64,000 nt of DNA from Ectopseudomonas chengduensis (lineage in GTDB: Bacteria; Pseudomonadota; Gammaproteobacteria; Pseudomonadales; Pseudomonadaceae). The DNA lies in the NCBI RefSeq assembly GCF_900102635.1, contig NZ_FMZQ01000006.1:1-64000 (forward strand), read 5' to 3'. The notes below the pieces were generated by a model, which was given only the letters and a program-made list of their open reading frames with translations, was not told where the DNA came from and searched no databases. Below, piece by piece: positions 1-8,347 of this stretch; positions within the stretch are counted from its first letter, which is position 1, and every line of letters begins with the position of its first letter. A program made the translations under genes and the position numbers.

Positions 1-40
1 CAGACTGTGTGAAAACCTAGCAGTCTGAGAGCAAGCTGAA

Positions 41-74
41 GACAATGCCTCCATCAGTCGATGGGGGCATTGTC
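41..74 (+). promoter_or_regulatory. hairpin in IS leader before the transposase start
   Basis: Bases 41-54 pair with 61-74 over 14 positions (one G-U pair) with a 6-base loop (CAGTCG). It ends five bases before the preferred transposase ATG at 79. A stem here would limit translation from transcripts that enter from outside the element; that role is inferred. Confidence 0.45.
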
Positions 75-78
75 GTTT

Positions 79-1500
79 ATGGGCTACATCCAGGGCGAAG
101 GTCGTCAGCAAAGCAGCCTGTTTCCTCCCACATTGGAGGAGCTGGTGCCGGAGGATCACCTGGTACGGGTGATCGAGGCCTATGTCGCCCGCCTGGATCT
201 GCAGGCTCTGGGTTTCAGCAAGGCCGAACCACTCAAGACTGGACGTCCTGGCTATGATCCAGCGGATCTACTCAAGCTTTATCTGTACGGTTACCTCCAG
301 CGCATCCGCTCCTCCCGGCGCCTGGAAGCCGAGTGCCAACGCAATGTCGAGGTGATGTGGCTGCTGGGCCGATTGGCACCGGATTTCAAGACCATTGCTG
401 ATTTTCGCAAGGACAACAGCGCTGCTTTTCAGGCGACCTGCCGCACCTTCGTCCAGTTCTGTCGCCAGGTGGGGCTGATCAGCGGGCAACTCGTGGCCAT
501 CGATGGCAGCAAGTTTCAGGCGGTAGCGTCGCAACGCAAGCATCTGAGCCTGACGAAGCTCAAGCGCCAACAAGCCAAGCTGGAGGCGCAGATCGCCCGT
601 TATCTGGCGGAACTGGACGAGGCTGACCGCAGTGAGGCGGCTGAAGTGGTTGATCGCAGTGCGGTCAAGGCTGCGCTGCAGCAGCTGGAGAGCCGACATG
701 CCGATAACCTGACAGCCCAGGCGTTGATGGAGGTACAGGGGCTGGAGCAGTTCGTCGTGGGTGAGAGCGAGGCGCGCATGATGCGTACCCACCAGGGGGC
801 TCGCGTGGCTTATAACGTGCAAAACGCGGTGGATGGCGAGCATGGGCTGATCGTGCATCATGCTGTCACTCAGGACGGCAGCGATAACCAACAACTGGAA
901 CCTATGGCCAAGGCTGCCCAGGCGATCCTGGCGCAGGAAGAGCTGACGGTTACAGCCGATGCGGGCTACTCCAATGGTGAGCAGTTTCAAGCGTGTGATG
1001 ATGCTGGGATTGCGGCCTATGTGCCGGAGAATCGGGGCATAAATAACAAGGGCGACGACACGCCGCTATTCGATCGCAGCGCCTTCAGCTACGACGTAGA
1101 AAACGACCAGTACCAATGCCCTGCAGGCCAATGGTTACCGCTCAAGCAGGTAAACGGCCTACAGCGCATTTATGCTGTACGCGGCGACTGTACGGCTTGT
1201 CCATTGAAATCACGCTGCACCAAGGCTAAACGTCGACACGTGACTCGGCATGTCCATGAGGCCGCATTCGAGCGCATGCATCAGCGGATGCAGGTGCATC
1301 CAGAGATGATGGTCAGGCGCCGCTCCATCGTCGAACATCCCTTCGGCAACCTGAAGCAATGGATTTTGGGTAATGGTCGCTTCCTGCTCCGACAACTGCA
1401 GGGCGCTCGGACGGAAATGGCCCTGGCGGTCAACGCCTACAACCTGAAGCGTGCCATCAATGTGATGGGTGCCCGTCGGTTGATCGAGCTGTTGGGGTAA
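79..1500 (+). CDS. IS1182-family DDE transposase
   Basis: This 473-residue transposase catalyses cut-and-paste movement of the surrounding element. The likely catalytic acids lie in LVAIDGSKF (about residue 140), TADAGYSNG (about 293) and RSIVEHPFGNLK (about 420). A Cys-rich stretch (CPAGQW, CTACPLKSRC) precedes the last one, as in the InsG/IS1182 group. The start at ATG 79 (MGYIQGEGRQQ) is preferred over ATG 61, because ATG 61 lies in the descending arm of the 41-74 hairpin and family members begin near the MGYIQG motif. The hairpin may hide upstream initiation from read-through transcripts. The frame is intact. Confidence 0.9.
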   Translation: MGYIQGEGRQQSSLFPPTLEELVPEDHLVRVIEAYVARLDLQALGFSKAEPLKTGRPGYDPADLLKLYLYGYLQRIRSSRRLEAECQRNVEVMWLLGRLAPDFKTIADFRKDNSAAFQATCRTFVQFCRQVGLISGQLVAIDGSKFQAVASQRKHLSLTKLKRQQAKLEAQIARYLAELDEADRSEAAEVVDRSAVKAALQQLESRHADNLTAQALMEVQGLEQFVVGESEARMMRTHQGARVAYNVQNAVDGEHGLIVHHAVTQDGSDNQQLEPMAKAAQAILAQEELTVTADAGYSNGEQFQACDDAGIAAYVPENRGINNKGDDTPLFDRSAFSYDVENDQYQCPAGQWLPLKQVNGLQRIYAVRGDCTACPLKSRCTKAKRRHVTRHVHEAAFERMHQRMQVHPEMMVRRRSIVEHPFGNLKQWILGNGRFLLRQLQGARTEMALAVNAYNLKRAINVMGARRLIELLG

Positions 1501-1532
1501 ATCCCGCTTTCCATTTCCAAGCATCAAAAACA

Positions 1533-1567
1533 CCAACGCCCCGAACCAGTCGGGGCGTTGGATTTTT
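1533..1567 (+). terminator. intrinsic terminator of the IS transposase gene
   Basis: CCAACGCCCCGA (1533-1544) pairs with TCGGGGCGTTGG (1550-1561) and is followed by ATTTTT. It lies 33 bases after the transposase stop, inside the element's right end. Confidence 0.75.
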
Positions 1568-1627
1568 CTGGCGTCAGTGCGTTTTCACACGCTCTGAGCA
1601 TGCGGGGCTTTTCAGGAGAGAGGTCGG

Positions 1628-2962
1628 TCAGACCAACTCGCCCCACATGTCGTACTCGTCGGCGTCGACGATACGTACGCGCACCTTGTCGCCCGGCTTG
1701 ACGTTGGGGGAGTCGATGAACACGCTGCCGTCGATCTCCGGGGCGTCGGCCCAGGAGCGGGCCACGGCGCCTTCGCCGTCCACTTCGTCGATCAGCACGT
1801 CCATCTCCAGGCCGATCTTGGCCTGCAGACGTGCGCTGCTGATCGCCTGCTGGTGCGCCATGAAACGCTCCCAACGGTCCTGCTTGACGTCGTCAGGTAC
1901 CACTTCCAGGCCCAGGTCGTTGGCGGGAGCGCCTTCTACAGGCGAATACTGGAAGCAGCCGACGCGGTCGAGCTGGGCTTCCGTGAGCCAGTCCAGCAGA
2001 TACTGGAAGTCTTCCTCGGTCTCGCCGGGGAAACCGACGATGAAGGTGGAGCGGATGGTCAGCTCCGGGCAGATCTCGCGCCACTTCTTGATGCGCGCCA
2101 GGGTCTTGTCTTCGAAGGCTGGGCGCTTCATCGACTTGAGGACTTTCGGGCTGGCGTGCTGGAAGGGGATGTCCAGGTAAGGCAACAGCTTGCCGGCGGC
2201 CATCAGCGGGATCACATCGTCGACGTTGGGGTAGGGGTAGACGTAGTGCAGACGCACCCACACGCCCATCGACGACAGCGCCTCGCACAGCTCGAGCATG
2301 CGCGTCTTCACCGGCTGGCCGTTCCAGAAGTCCAGCTTGTACTTCAGGTCGACGCCGTAGGCGCTGGTGTCCTGGCTGATCACCAGCAGCTCTTTCACGC
2401 CAGCCTTGACCAGGCGCTCGGCTTCGCTGAGCACATCGCCCACCGGACGGCTGACCAGCTTGCCGCGCATGGACGGGATGATGCAGAAGCTGCAGGTATG
2501 GTTGCAGCCTTCGGAAATCTTCAAATAAGCGTAGTGACGCGGGGTCAGCTTGATGCCCTGCGGCGGCACCAGGTCGATCAGCGGGTTGTGCTCGGTCTTC
2601 GGCGGGATGACTTGGTGTACGGCGTTGACCACCTGCTCGTATTGCTGCGGGCCGGTGACGGCCAGCACGCTCGGGTGCACGTCGCGGATGCTGTCTTCGG
2701 CCACGCCCATGCAGCCGGTGACGATCACCTTGCCGTTTTCCGCCAGCGCCTCACCGATGGCGTCCAGCGACTCGGCCTTGGCGCTATCGATGAAGCCACA
2801 GGTATTGACCACCACCACGTCGGCATCCTGGTAGGTCGGTACGATCTCGTAACCTTCCATGCGCAGCTGGGTCAGGATTCGCTCGGAGTCAACCGTCGCT
2901 TTTGGACACCCCAAGGAAATAAACCCTACACTTGGTGCTTTCTTAGTTTGAGTAGTTGTCAT
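1628..2962 (-). CDS. rimO: ribosomal protein S12 methylthiotransferase RimO, with phage-supplied 5' end
   Basis: RimO is a radical-SAM enzyme that adds a methylthio group to an aspartate of ribosomal protein S12 (Asp88 in E. coli). The 444-residue product has the N-terminal cluster-binding cysteines (SLGCPKA, NTCGF, TGCMG), the radical-SAM motif CNHTCSFC and a C-terminal TRAM domain, the usual length for the family. The first codons differ in base composition from the rest: AT-rich ACA ACT ACT CAA ACT, against GC-rich codons downstream. Bases 49419-49469 carry a second, normal-looking rimO start. The prophage therefore entered the 5' end of rimO and supplies a replacement start. GTG at 2965 is an alternative start. 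No good Shine-Dalgarno sequence precedes either, so expression may be reduced. Confidence 0.93.
   Translation of the reverse strand: MTTTQTKKAPSVGFISLGCPKATVDSERILTQLRMEGYEIVPTYQDADVVVVNTCGFIDSAKAESLDAIGEALAENGKVIVTGCMGVAEDSIRDVHPSVLAVTGPQQYEQVVNAVHQVIPPKTEHNPLIDLVPPQGIKLTPRHYAYLKISEGCNHTCSFCIIPSMRGKLVSRPVGDVLSEAERLVKAGVKELLVISQDTSAYGVDLKYKLDFWNGQPVKTRMLELCEALSSMGVWVRLHYVYPYPNVDDVIPLMAAGKLLPYLDIPFQHASPKVLKSMKRPAFEDKTLARIKKWREICPELTIRSTFIVGFPGETEEDFQYLLDWLTEAQLDRVGCFQYSPVEGAPANDLGLEVVPDDVKQDRWERFMAHQQAISSARLQAKIGLEMDVLIDEVDGEGAVARSWADAPEIDGSVFIDSPNVKPGDKVRVRIVDADEYDMWGELV
2911..2936. repeat. attL of the prophage
   Basis: It contains the core AAACCCTAC (2921-2929) shared with attR. It lies within codons of the rimO motif GFISLGCP. 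Codon-aligned with attR, GTAGGGTTT is identical and the next 18 bases differ mainly at synonymous positions. Confidence 0.75.
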
Positions 2963-4593
2963 CACTGATCACGGGGGAATGCAAAATTAGCGCGCGAGTA
3001 TACAGCTATCTGAGGTTTTCCGATCCCCGGCAGGCGACCGGCAGCAGTGCCGACCGTCAGTTGCAGTACGCTCAGCGCTGGGCGGGTGAGCGTGGTCTGG
3101 TGCTCGATGAATCGTTGTCGCTGCGCGATGAGGGGTTGTCGGCCTACCACCAGAACCACGTCAAGCAGGGGGCGCTCGGGGCTTTTCTGCGTGCCGTCGA
3201 CGAGGGGCGCATACCGGATGGTTCGGTGTTGATCGTCGAAGGCCTCGACCGGCTGAGTCGAGCCGAGCCACTCCAGGCGCAGGCGCAACTGGGTCAGATC
3301 ATCAATGCGGGTATCACGGTGGTAACCGCCAGCGATGGGCGGGAGTACAACCGGGCCGGCTTGAAAGCCCAGCCGATGGACCTGGTGTACAGCCTGCTGG
3401 TGATGATCCGTGCGCACGAGGAATCCGACACGAAGAGCAAGCGCGTGAAGGCGTCGATTCGCCGTCTGTGCGAAGGCTGGGTGGCAGGCACTTATCGCGG
3501 GCTGATCCGCAACGGGCAAGACCCGCAATGGCTGCGCTGGGATGGCCAGGCGTGGCACCTGATACCCGAGCGAGTAGAGGCGGTGCGCTATGCCATCGAG
3601 CTGTACAAGCAAGGTGAGGGGGCGACCCGAGCGGCGCGCAAGCTGGCCGAGCGTGGTTATGTACTGAGTGATTGGGGGATTGCCGGGCAGCAGATTTATC
3701 GACTGGTGAAGTTGCCAGCGCTACGCGGTGCCAAGCGCATCAGTGTCGACGGCGAGGATTACCTGCTGGAGGGATACTACCCGCCCGTGCTGACCGATGA
3801 AGAGTACGAAGCCCTGCAGGCGGCAACCGAGACCCGGCACGGTCGACGCGGGGCGCCTGAGATTGTCGGCCTGGTAACGGGCCTGGGAATCGCCTACTGC
3901 GGCTACTGCGGTACCGCTGTCGTAGCGCAAAACCTTCTGAGCCGTGCGCGTGAAGATGGCACTGTGGCCGATGGCCATAGGCGGCTGCATTGCACCTCGT
4001 ACAGCAAAAGCACGGGCTGCAAGGCGGCGAGTTGCAGTGTGGTGCCGGTCGAGAAGGCGCTGCTTTCGTACTGTTCCGATCAGATCAACCTGGCGCGACT
4101 GCTGGAGCCGGTGGACGATGGCCAGCAATTGCGGCAGCGCCTGCAGGCGTGCCGGCGAAAGCAGGCGGACGTGGAGCGGCAGCTGCAGAGGATCACAGAG
4201 GCGCTGCTGGCCGACGACCAGGGCGCTGCGCCGCTGGCGTTCGTGCGTAAGGCGCGCGAGCTCGAAGCGGAACTGGGGCAGTTGCAGGCCGAGGCCGAGC
4301 ACTTGGAGCGAGAGCAGGGCAAGGTGGGTCAGACGCAGACGCCGGCCGGCGCCGAACTGTGGCGCAAGCTGGCAATCGAAGCGCAGGACATCAAAAGCCC
4401 GGCGCGCGAGCAGCTGCGGCAGCTGGTGCTCGATACGTTCAGCCGGATTACGGTCTACATGCGGGGCTTGGTGCCTGACCCCAAGTCGAAGGTCATACAC
4501 CTGGTGCTGGTGTCGCGGGCGGGGCAGCGGGTTGCGCTGGATGTTGATCGGCGGTCGGGAGCCTGGAAGGCCGGGCGCGACCGCCGTGGGTGA
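2956..4593 (+). CDS. int: large serine integrase of the prophage
   Basis: It is a site-specific recombinase of the large serine family that would integrate and excise the prophage. The N-terminal resolvase domain has [11 protein letters not shown] (nucleophile near Ser22 in the long form) and EGLDRLSR. A Recombinase domain follows (about 150-290), then a zinc ribbon (CGYCG ... [10 protein letters not shown]), a coiled coil (about 385-445) and a basic tail. The longest form starts at TTG 2956 and overlaps the rimO start antisense. An ATT codon at 2986 has a better Shine-Dalgarno sequence (GGGGGA, 2973-2978) and gives 535 residues beginning [10 protein letters not shown], so the true start may be there. 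No excisionase gene is recognised. Confidence 0.92.
   Translation: MSSLITGECKISARVYSYLRFSDPRQATGSSADRQLQYAQRWAGERGLVLDESLSLRDEGLSAYHQNHVKQGALGAFLRAVDEGRIPDGSVLIVEGLDRLSRAEPLQAQAQLGQIINAGITVVTASDGREYNRAGLKAQPMDLVYSLLVMIRAHEESDTKSKRVKASIRRLCEGWVAGTYRGLIRNGQDPQWLRWDGQAWHLIPERVEAVRYAIELYKQGEGATRAARKLAERGYVLSDWGIAGQQIYRLVKLPALRGAKRISVDGEDYLLEGYYPPVLTDEEYEALQAATETRHGRRGAPEIVGLVTGLGIAYCGYCGTAVVAQNLLSRAREDGTVADGHRRLHCTSYSKSTGCKAASCSVVPVEKALLSYCSDQINLARLLEPVDDGQQLRQRLQACRRKQADVERQLQRITEALLADDQGAAPLAFVRKARELEAELGQLQAEAEHLEREQGKVGQTQTPAGAELWRKLAIEAQDIKSPAREQLRQLVLDTFSRITVYMRGLVPDPKSKVIHLVLVSRAGQRVALDVDRRSGAWKAGRDRRG
2997..3002 (-). promoter_or_regulatory. rimO: candidate -10 box for the substituted rimO promoter
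   Basis: On the minus strand the sequence reads TATACT, 35 bases upstream of the rimO ATG. It lies inside the start of the divergent integrase gene, so the phage would have to supply rimO transcription. No convincing -35 box is seen. Confidence 0.2.
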
Positions 4594-4881
4594 TCAGGCG
4601 GCTTTCTTGCCGATCAGGATGGCCGCCAGCTCTGGGTCGCCGGGTGGACTGCTGTGCACCACCAGGTGGCCCATGCCTTCCCAGTAGTTTTCCTGCACCT
4701 CGATGCACACCCGCCAGGCTGCCCAGGCCACTTCGGCGCCGACCTCGATCACGTTGCCGGCTTCGTCGATGATGGCCAAGCGCGCCGGCTTGCCGTCGAC
4801 GGTGGTGCAGTTGAAGCCAGTGCTGACTGTGGCACTGATGCGGGCGGCCTGCAGCTGGGGGTTGGGTACTGAATCTTTCAT
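4594..4881 (-). CDS. hypothetical phage protein, 95 aa
   Basis: This is the last gene of the leftward early operon, convergent with the integrase gene (the two stops are adjacent). The soluble product has no recognised domain and contains an acidic, Trp-rich middle (GAEVAWAAWRVCIEVQENYW). Its ATG overlaps the stop of the upstream gene (ATGA), which indicates translational coupling. Function unknown. Confidence 0.7.
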   Translation of the reverse strand: MKDSVPNPQLQAARISATVSTGFNCTTVDGKPARLAIIDEAGNVIEVGAEVAWAAWRVCIEVQENYWEGMGHLVVHSSPPGDPELAAILIGKKAA

Positions 4882-5345
4882 GCGGCCTCCGGCTGTTTGC
4901 GCCAGGCGCCGAAGGCGTCGAAGACGCGCTCGGCTTGGGCTTCGGTGAGGGTGATTTCGGCGGGGATGGCGAGCCAGGCCAGGCCGATGAAGTGGTAGGG
5001 GTTGCAGCCAGCCTTCAGCTCGACGCAGTAGGCTTCGACGGTTTCAGCCAGTTGGGCGGCTTTGTAGATGCCTTGTGGGGCAATCTCCACGCTCTTCATG
5101 TAGGCGGTGCCGAGCTGGTCGCGGCACAGCGCGGCCAGGTAGAGGCTCCAGCGGTGTGGCATTTCGGTGACTGCCGTGGCAACCGCCTCTCGGCCGTTGC
5201 CGATCGCTCGGGCGTGCTTCCAATCAACGAGCACCTGTAGTTCCAGGTGCTCGATGTCGAGCACCGCCACATGGTTGCTGCGCAGCATGGAGCGGTAGTA
5301 GTTGGCTAGCCGTGCCTGGTGGTTGTAGGGCTTGCGCTGGCTCAT
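4878..5345 (-). CDS. hypothetical phage protein, 155 aa
   Basis: The ATG at 5345 is preferred because GGAGGG lies at the correct distance and the start overlaps the stop of the methylase gene. A longer upstream frame exists but runs through methylase coding sequence. The protein begins MSQRKPYNHQARLANYYRSM and is probably helical; no family is recognised. It is coupled to both neighbours in the early left operon. Confidence 0.7.
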   Translation of the reverse strand: MSQRKPYNHQARLANYYRSMLRSNHVAVLDIEHLELQVLVDWKHARAIGNGREAVATAVTEMPHRWSLYLAALCRDQLGTAYMKSVEIAPQGIYKAAQLAETVEAYCVELKAGCNPYHFIGLAWLAIPAEITLTEAQAERVFDAFGAWRKQPEAA

Positions 5346-6196
5346 GCTGCACCCTCCAGTGGGAGACCGCGTTGCTGCAGGGCAGCTATGCAGGCGGGGT
5401 TGATCCAAAGGCACTCGGTACGTGCTGCCGTGCCGCGGAAGGCCGCGATCCGGGCTTGCGTGGTGTTGACGGTCCAGCCTTTCAGGGCTTTGTCGTAGAG
5501 CTCGCAGGGGTAGCCACTCACGATCACCATCCCATCCAGCGACTTCAGGGTTTCAAGTAGCTCGACGTGATCATCGTCGGACATCTCGTGCCGGTAGTAC
5601 CGGCCTTTGTGGGCGCCATGGACTCGCGTTGAGTGCATGTAGGGCGGGTCAACGTAATGAAGAGCCGATGCCGAATCATGCTGGCGAATAACCTCAAGGG
5701 CTGGGCGGTTCTCGATCAGAACGCCCTGCAGGCGCTGGCCGAAAGCAGCCAGGTTGTCGGGAAAGCGTGACCACAGTTGTGGGGCGGTACCGTACTTGCG
5801 ATACGGGTCAACGCGCAGGCCGGATGTGGCCTTGGTAGCGCCCGCGCTGCCGAAGCCCATCTGCGCACGCATCACGGTGCGGCGCGCCCGCTCGACTGGG
5901 TCTTCAGTGAAGATCCAGGCCAGCTCGAACTCGTCGCGAGCGTAGGGCGTGAGCACCAGCAGCTCGGCCAGCGAGTCGCGCTGGGTGGCGTTCTGCAGGA
6001 CGCGGAACAGGTTGACGATATCGCCGTCGAGGTCGTTGTAGACCTCGCCGTGGCTGCGTGGCTTCTGCATCAGCACACCTGCTGCGCCGCCGAACGGCTC
6101 GACGTACACCTGGTGGGGCGGGAAGTGCTTAATGACCCACGGTGCCAGCCGGAACTTGCCGCCGTGGTATCGGATGACGGGGGCGGTGATGTTCAT
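5342..6196 (-). CDS. Dam-like N6-adenine DNA methyltransferase (D12 class)
   Basis: The product transfers a methyl group from SAM to adenine in DNA. Family motifs are present: the N-terminal IRYHGGKFRLAPW, the SAM-binding VEPFGGAAGV (about residue 33), NDLDGDIVNLFRV and the catalytic DPPYM (about 183). Its 284 residues fit the Dam family. There is no cognate restriction gene next to it, so it is an orphan phage methylase, likely used to avoid host restriction or to mark phage DNA. It is one of two D12 methylases in the prophage; the other is near attR. Target sequence unknown. Confidence 0.88.
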   Translation of the reverse strand: MNITAPVIRYHGGKFRLAPWVIKHFPPHQVYVEPFGGAAGVLMQKPRSHGEVYNDLDGDIVNLFRVLQNATQRDSLAELLVLTPYARDEFELAWIFTEDPVERARRTVMRAQMGFGSAGATKATSGLRVDPYRKYGTAPQLWSRFPDNLAAFGQRLQGVLIENRPALEVIRQHDSASALHYVDPPYMHSTRVHGAHKGRYYRHEMSDDDHVELLETLKSLDGMVIVSGYPCELYDKALKGWTVNTTQARIAAFRGTAARTECLWINPACIAALQQRGLPLEGAA

Positions 6197-6777
6197 GCCG
6201 CCACCTCGCTCTGCTGCTGATCCACCAGGTTGGCGCGCTTAACTCGATTGGCGTTCTCGCAGGCGTGGCAGCGCTTGCCCGTGACAGGGCGGGCGCAGTC
6301 AAGGCAGGGGTGACGCAGCGCATGTTTCGCCTTGCCCTTGGGAGACTTGAGGCGCGCAGGTTCTGTCAGCGCTCTGGCTATTTCCCATCCGGACTCGATG
6401 CGCTTGCGAATGGTGTCAGCTGGAACTCCAGTGCGCTCCGACCATTCGGCTAGCGACAGGTCTATGCCGTCGTGATGGATTACCCGATTATTTCTGCGGT
6501 TGCGATCGTTGGCGCTGCGGGTCACCCATCGGCAGTTACTGGGCTCATAGTTCCCTTGGTTGTCGATCCGATCTATCTCGTGTTTGGGTGATGGTTTCAG
6601 GCCCATGTCAGCTATGAAGGCGGCTGGGTCGTTCAGCCATCGATCGCACACGGTAATTCCCCGTCCGCCATAGTTCGCATAAGCAGCGTGGGTGGGTTTT
6701 GTGCAACGGAGGCGCATCTGCTGCCAGGCTCGATACTCCGGCGTGTATGACAGGCCGTGTTTAGGTTTGCCAGCCAT
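6193..6777 (-). CDS. HNH-type endonuclease-like protein with C-terminal zinc knuckle
   Basis: The 194-residue protein starts with the EYRAWQQMRLRC ... YANYGGRGI region typical of phage HNH/AP2-like proteins. A candidate HNH core follows (HEIDRIDNQGNYEPSNCRWV, about residues 64-83). A helix-turn-helix-like stretch (LAEWSERTGVPADTIRKRI) and a terminal pair CLDC ... CHAC could bind DNA and zinc. Such proteins act as homing or packaging-associated nickases; which applies here is not known. It overlaps both neighbours by four bases. Confidence 0.7.
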   Translation of the reverse strand: MAGKPKHGLSYTPEYRAWQQMRLRCTKPTHAAYANYGGRGITVCDRWLNDPAAFIADMGLKPSPKHEIDRIDNQGNYEPSNCRWVTRSANDRNRRNNRVIHHDGIDLSLAEWSERTGVPADTIRKRIESGWEIARALTEPARLKSPKGKAKHALRHPCLDCARPVTGKRCHACENANRVKRANLVDQQQSEVAA

Positions 6778-7085
6778 CAGTTGGCACTCCTGCGCTCGCT
6801 AGCTTTCAGAGCGGCATGGGTCGACTGCTGCCCAAACTTGACCATCTCATACAGACGCTCTAGGTCGGCTTGTACGCCCCATAGCGCATTGACGATATGG
6901 GTGTCAGAAAGCCTGCTTTCACATGTGCCGTCGAACTGGCACATCAACAGCGCCACGGTGGCGGCAGTGCGCCCGAGTTGGCAGTTGATTGCGTCGACCG
7001 GCAAGTCGGGCTCCATATTGGGCGGCTGGCAGAAGAAGGCTTCGGGGGTGTCTGGATAAAGCTGGGGGCGAGCGGACGCGGCCAT
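6777..7085 (-). CDS. conserved phage protein, 102 aa, with Ash-like upstream extension
   Basis: The product starting MAASARPQLYPDTPEAFF follows an AGGAG Shine-Dalgarno sequence, so ATG 7085 is chosen. The same frame stays open upstream to 7394. There it encodes GIGVPQPHRPHRPQNVV ... GRYANAV ... LIGVWVGGSDLT, a pattern I associate with Ash/Icd-like leaders found ahead of such phage proteins. Whether the long form (205 aa) or only the short form is made cannot be decided here. Function unknown. Confidence 0.6.
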   Translation of the reverse strand: MAASARPQLYPDTPEAFFCQPPNMEPDLPVDAINCQLGRTAATVALLMCQFDGTCESRLSDTHIVNALWGVQADLERLYEMVKFGQQSTHAALKASERRSAN

Positions 7086-7394
7086 GGTGTGGCTCCTGTG
7101 TGTGAGGTCGGAGCCTCCCACCCAGACGCCAATCAAGGCGGGAGACTGAACGGCGTTGGCGTACCGGCCACACAGGGAACCGGCGCCTCCGAAGAGGCCA
7201 CCGTCCAGCCTCCCATAACTCGGGTGCTGAACGACGCGCACAAAAAAACCGCGAACTACGTTCTGCGGCCTGTGCGGCCTATGTGGTTGCGGGACGCCAA
7301 TCCCGATCACCGATTTTGCGGTGACGGCTGGAGAGTAGTCCGGTGCTGCTGCATCGGTCAAGCGGCGTTCTGATAGACGGATGGTGGCGGTCAT
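7086..7394 (-). other. Ash/Icd-like leader region, possible structured regulatory RNA
   Basis: This 309-base stretch before the 102-aa gene is open in frame with it but looks constrained as RNA. On the minus strand a GCCTC-TTCG-GAGGC hairpin lies at 7185-7198. A larger stem joins 7115-7119 to 7140-7144 around an inner CGCC/GGCG pair (7127-7140). In phages P4 and P1/P7, ash/icd frames overlap antisense immunity RNAs. A similar role here is inferred from the encoded pattern only. Confidence 0.35.
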
Positions 7395-7419
7395 GGCTGG
7401 GTCGCCTCAATCTGCTCGC

Positions 7420-7743
7420 TCATAGCACTGCCCTCTCAATATCCGCGTCATTGCGCGGCTCATACGTGTCCTCCAGCTCAGCCACACGCGCCCATGCGCG
7501 CGACTCTGATGCAAGCGCCTCACGAAGCCTCTGATCAAGCTCGGCAACTTTTCTGCTTTCTTCAGTGCTACGAAACGCACACTCAACGCAGCGGCCTGTT
7601 GCGGTGTAGCGGACGCTTTCACCGCACGTCTCGCACACTTTCCCCGTGAACTTTTTGGCCCCGTTAATCCGGGCGCGCTCCTGCTCAAGGATTGCAATAG
7701 CTTGCGATAAGCGGTCTGCAGTCGACCTCACTCGCTCATTCAT
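7420..7743 (-). CDS. small zinc-ribbon coiled-coil phage protein
   Basis: The 107-residue product has a predicted N-terminal helix (DRLSQAIAILEQERARI), a zinc ribbon with the pairs CETC and CVEC (about residues 37-55) and a C-terminal coiled coil. ATG 7743 is preferred over 7767 because it follows GGGAGG and overlaps the stop of the HD gene. The ribbon suggests nucleic-acid or protein binding; nothing more specific is visible. Confidence 0.65.
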   Translation of the reverse strand: MNERVRSTADRLSQAIAILEQERARINGAKKFTGKVCETCGESVRYTATGRCVECAFRSTEESRKVAELDQRLREALASESRAWARVAELEDTYEPRNDADIERAVL

Positions 7744-8347
7744 CTTGACCTCCCGCTGGGCGCTCATTGCGGTGCTTATTGACCCTCCGCCGGTGAGTGG
7801 TGGCCAGCAGTTCGAGCAGGCGACCGTGGTAGTGGATGGCGGCCTGGCTCGGCTGCCAGGGGTCGATGAGCTGGGGGATGGGTTCGATGCCTTCGAGGCA
7901 TGGCCAGGGCTCGGGGTGCTCGGGCATCAGGTCGCGCTTTTCGGTGGCCAGCGCCACCAGGTCGGCGTGCTTCACGCAGTCCGGCAGGATGGGGTCGAGG
8001 TCGAATCGCTGGCAGATGGCGATCCAGACACGGCGCTCGACTTGGTCATACAAGGACTCAAGGTTCTGGCACTCGTAGAACTCGCGCATGCCTTCCTTGA
8101 GCGGGCGCACCAGATCGCCCACGTAGGCTTCGGTGGCGTCGTGCAGCAGGGCTTCCAGGCGGTACTCGGCCGGCACCAGGTCGGACACCAGATAGCAGTG
8201 TTGGGCCACGCTGTAGAAGTGGCGGGTGTGGCCGACAAAGCGACAAAGCATGCTCAGGCTGTGGGCGATATCGGTCGGGTCCACCATGTCGGCGGTGGGG
8301 TTGGCCAGGTCGAACTTTCGGCCGCTGCGGGTGAGAATCCAGCTCAT
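7736..8347 (-). CDS. HD-domain phosphohydrolase (YfbR-like)
   Basis: It is a metal-dependent phosphohydrolase of the HD superfamily, most like 5'-deoxynucleotidases. The metal ligands are visible as GHTRHFYSVAQH and ALLHDATEAYVGD in the first half of the 203 residues. Phages carry such enzymes to adjust nucleotide pools or nucleotide signals. It sits directly after a DHH phosphoesterase gene with a four-base overlap, so two phosphohydrolases are co-translated. Substrate not known. Confidence 0.8.
   Translation of the reverse strand: MSWILTRSGRKFDLANPTADMVDPTDIAHSLSMLCRFVGHTRHFYSVAQHCYLVSDLVPAEYRLEALLHDATEAYVGDLVRPLKEGMREFYECQNLESLYDQVERRVWIAICQRFDLDPILPDCVKHADLVALATEKRDLMPEHPEPWPCLEGIEPIPQLIDPWQPSQAAIHYHGRLLELLATTHRRRVNKHRNERPAGGQDE

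Larger units (their letters stand above)
1..1596 (+). mobile_element. IS1182-family insertion sequence
   Basis: Terminal inverted repeats are visible: bases 1-16 (CAGACTGTGTGAAAAC) match the reverse complement of 1581-1596 at 14 of 16 positions. One DDE transposase gene lies between them. The left end also has a short palindrome (CAGACTG at 1-7, CAGTCTG at 21-27) and a 14-bp hairpin at 41-74. The left flank lies outside the window, so the target duplication cannot be read. The element abuts what looks like half of the rimO terminator (1600-1615). Base 1 coincides with the element edge, which suggests an assembly break at a repeated IS. Confidence 0.85.
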
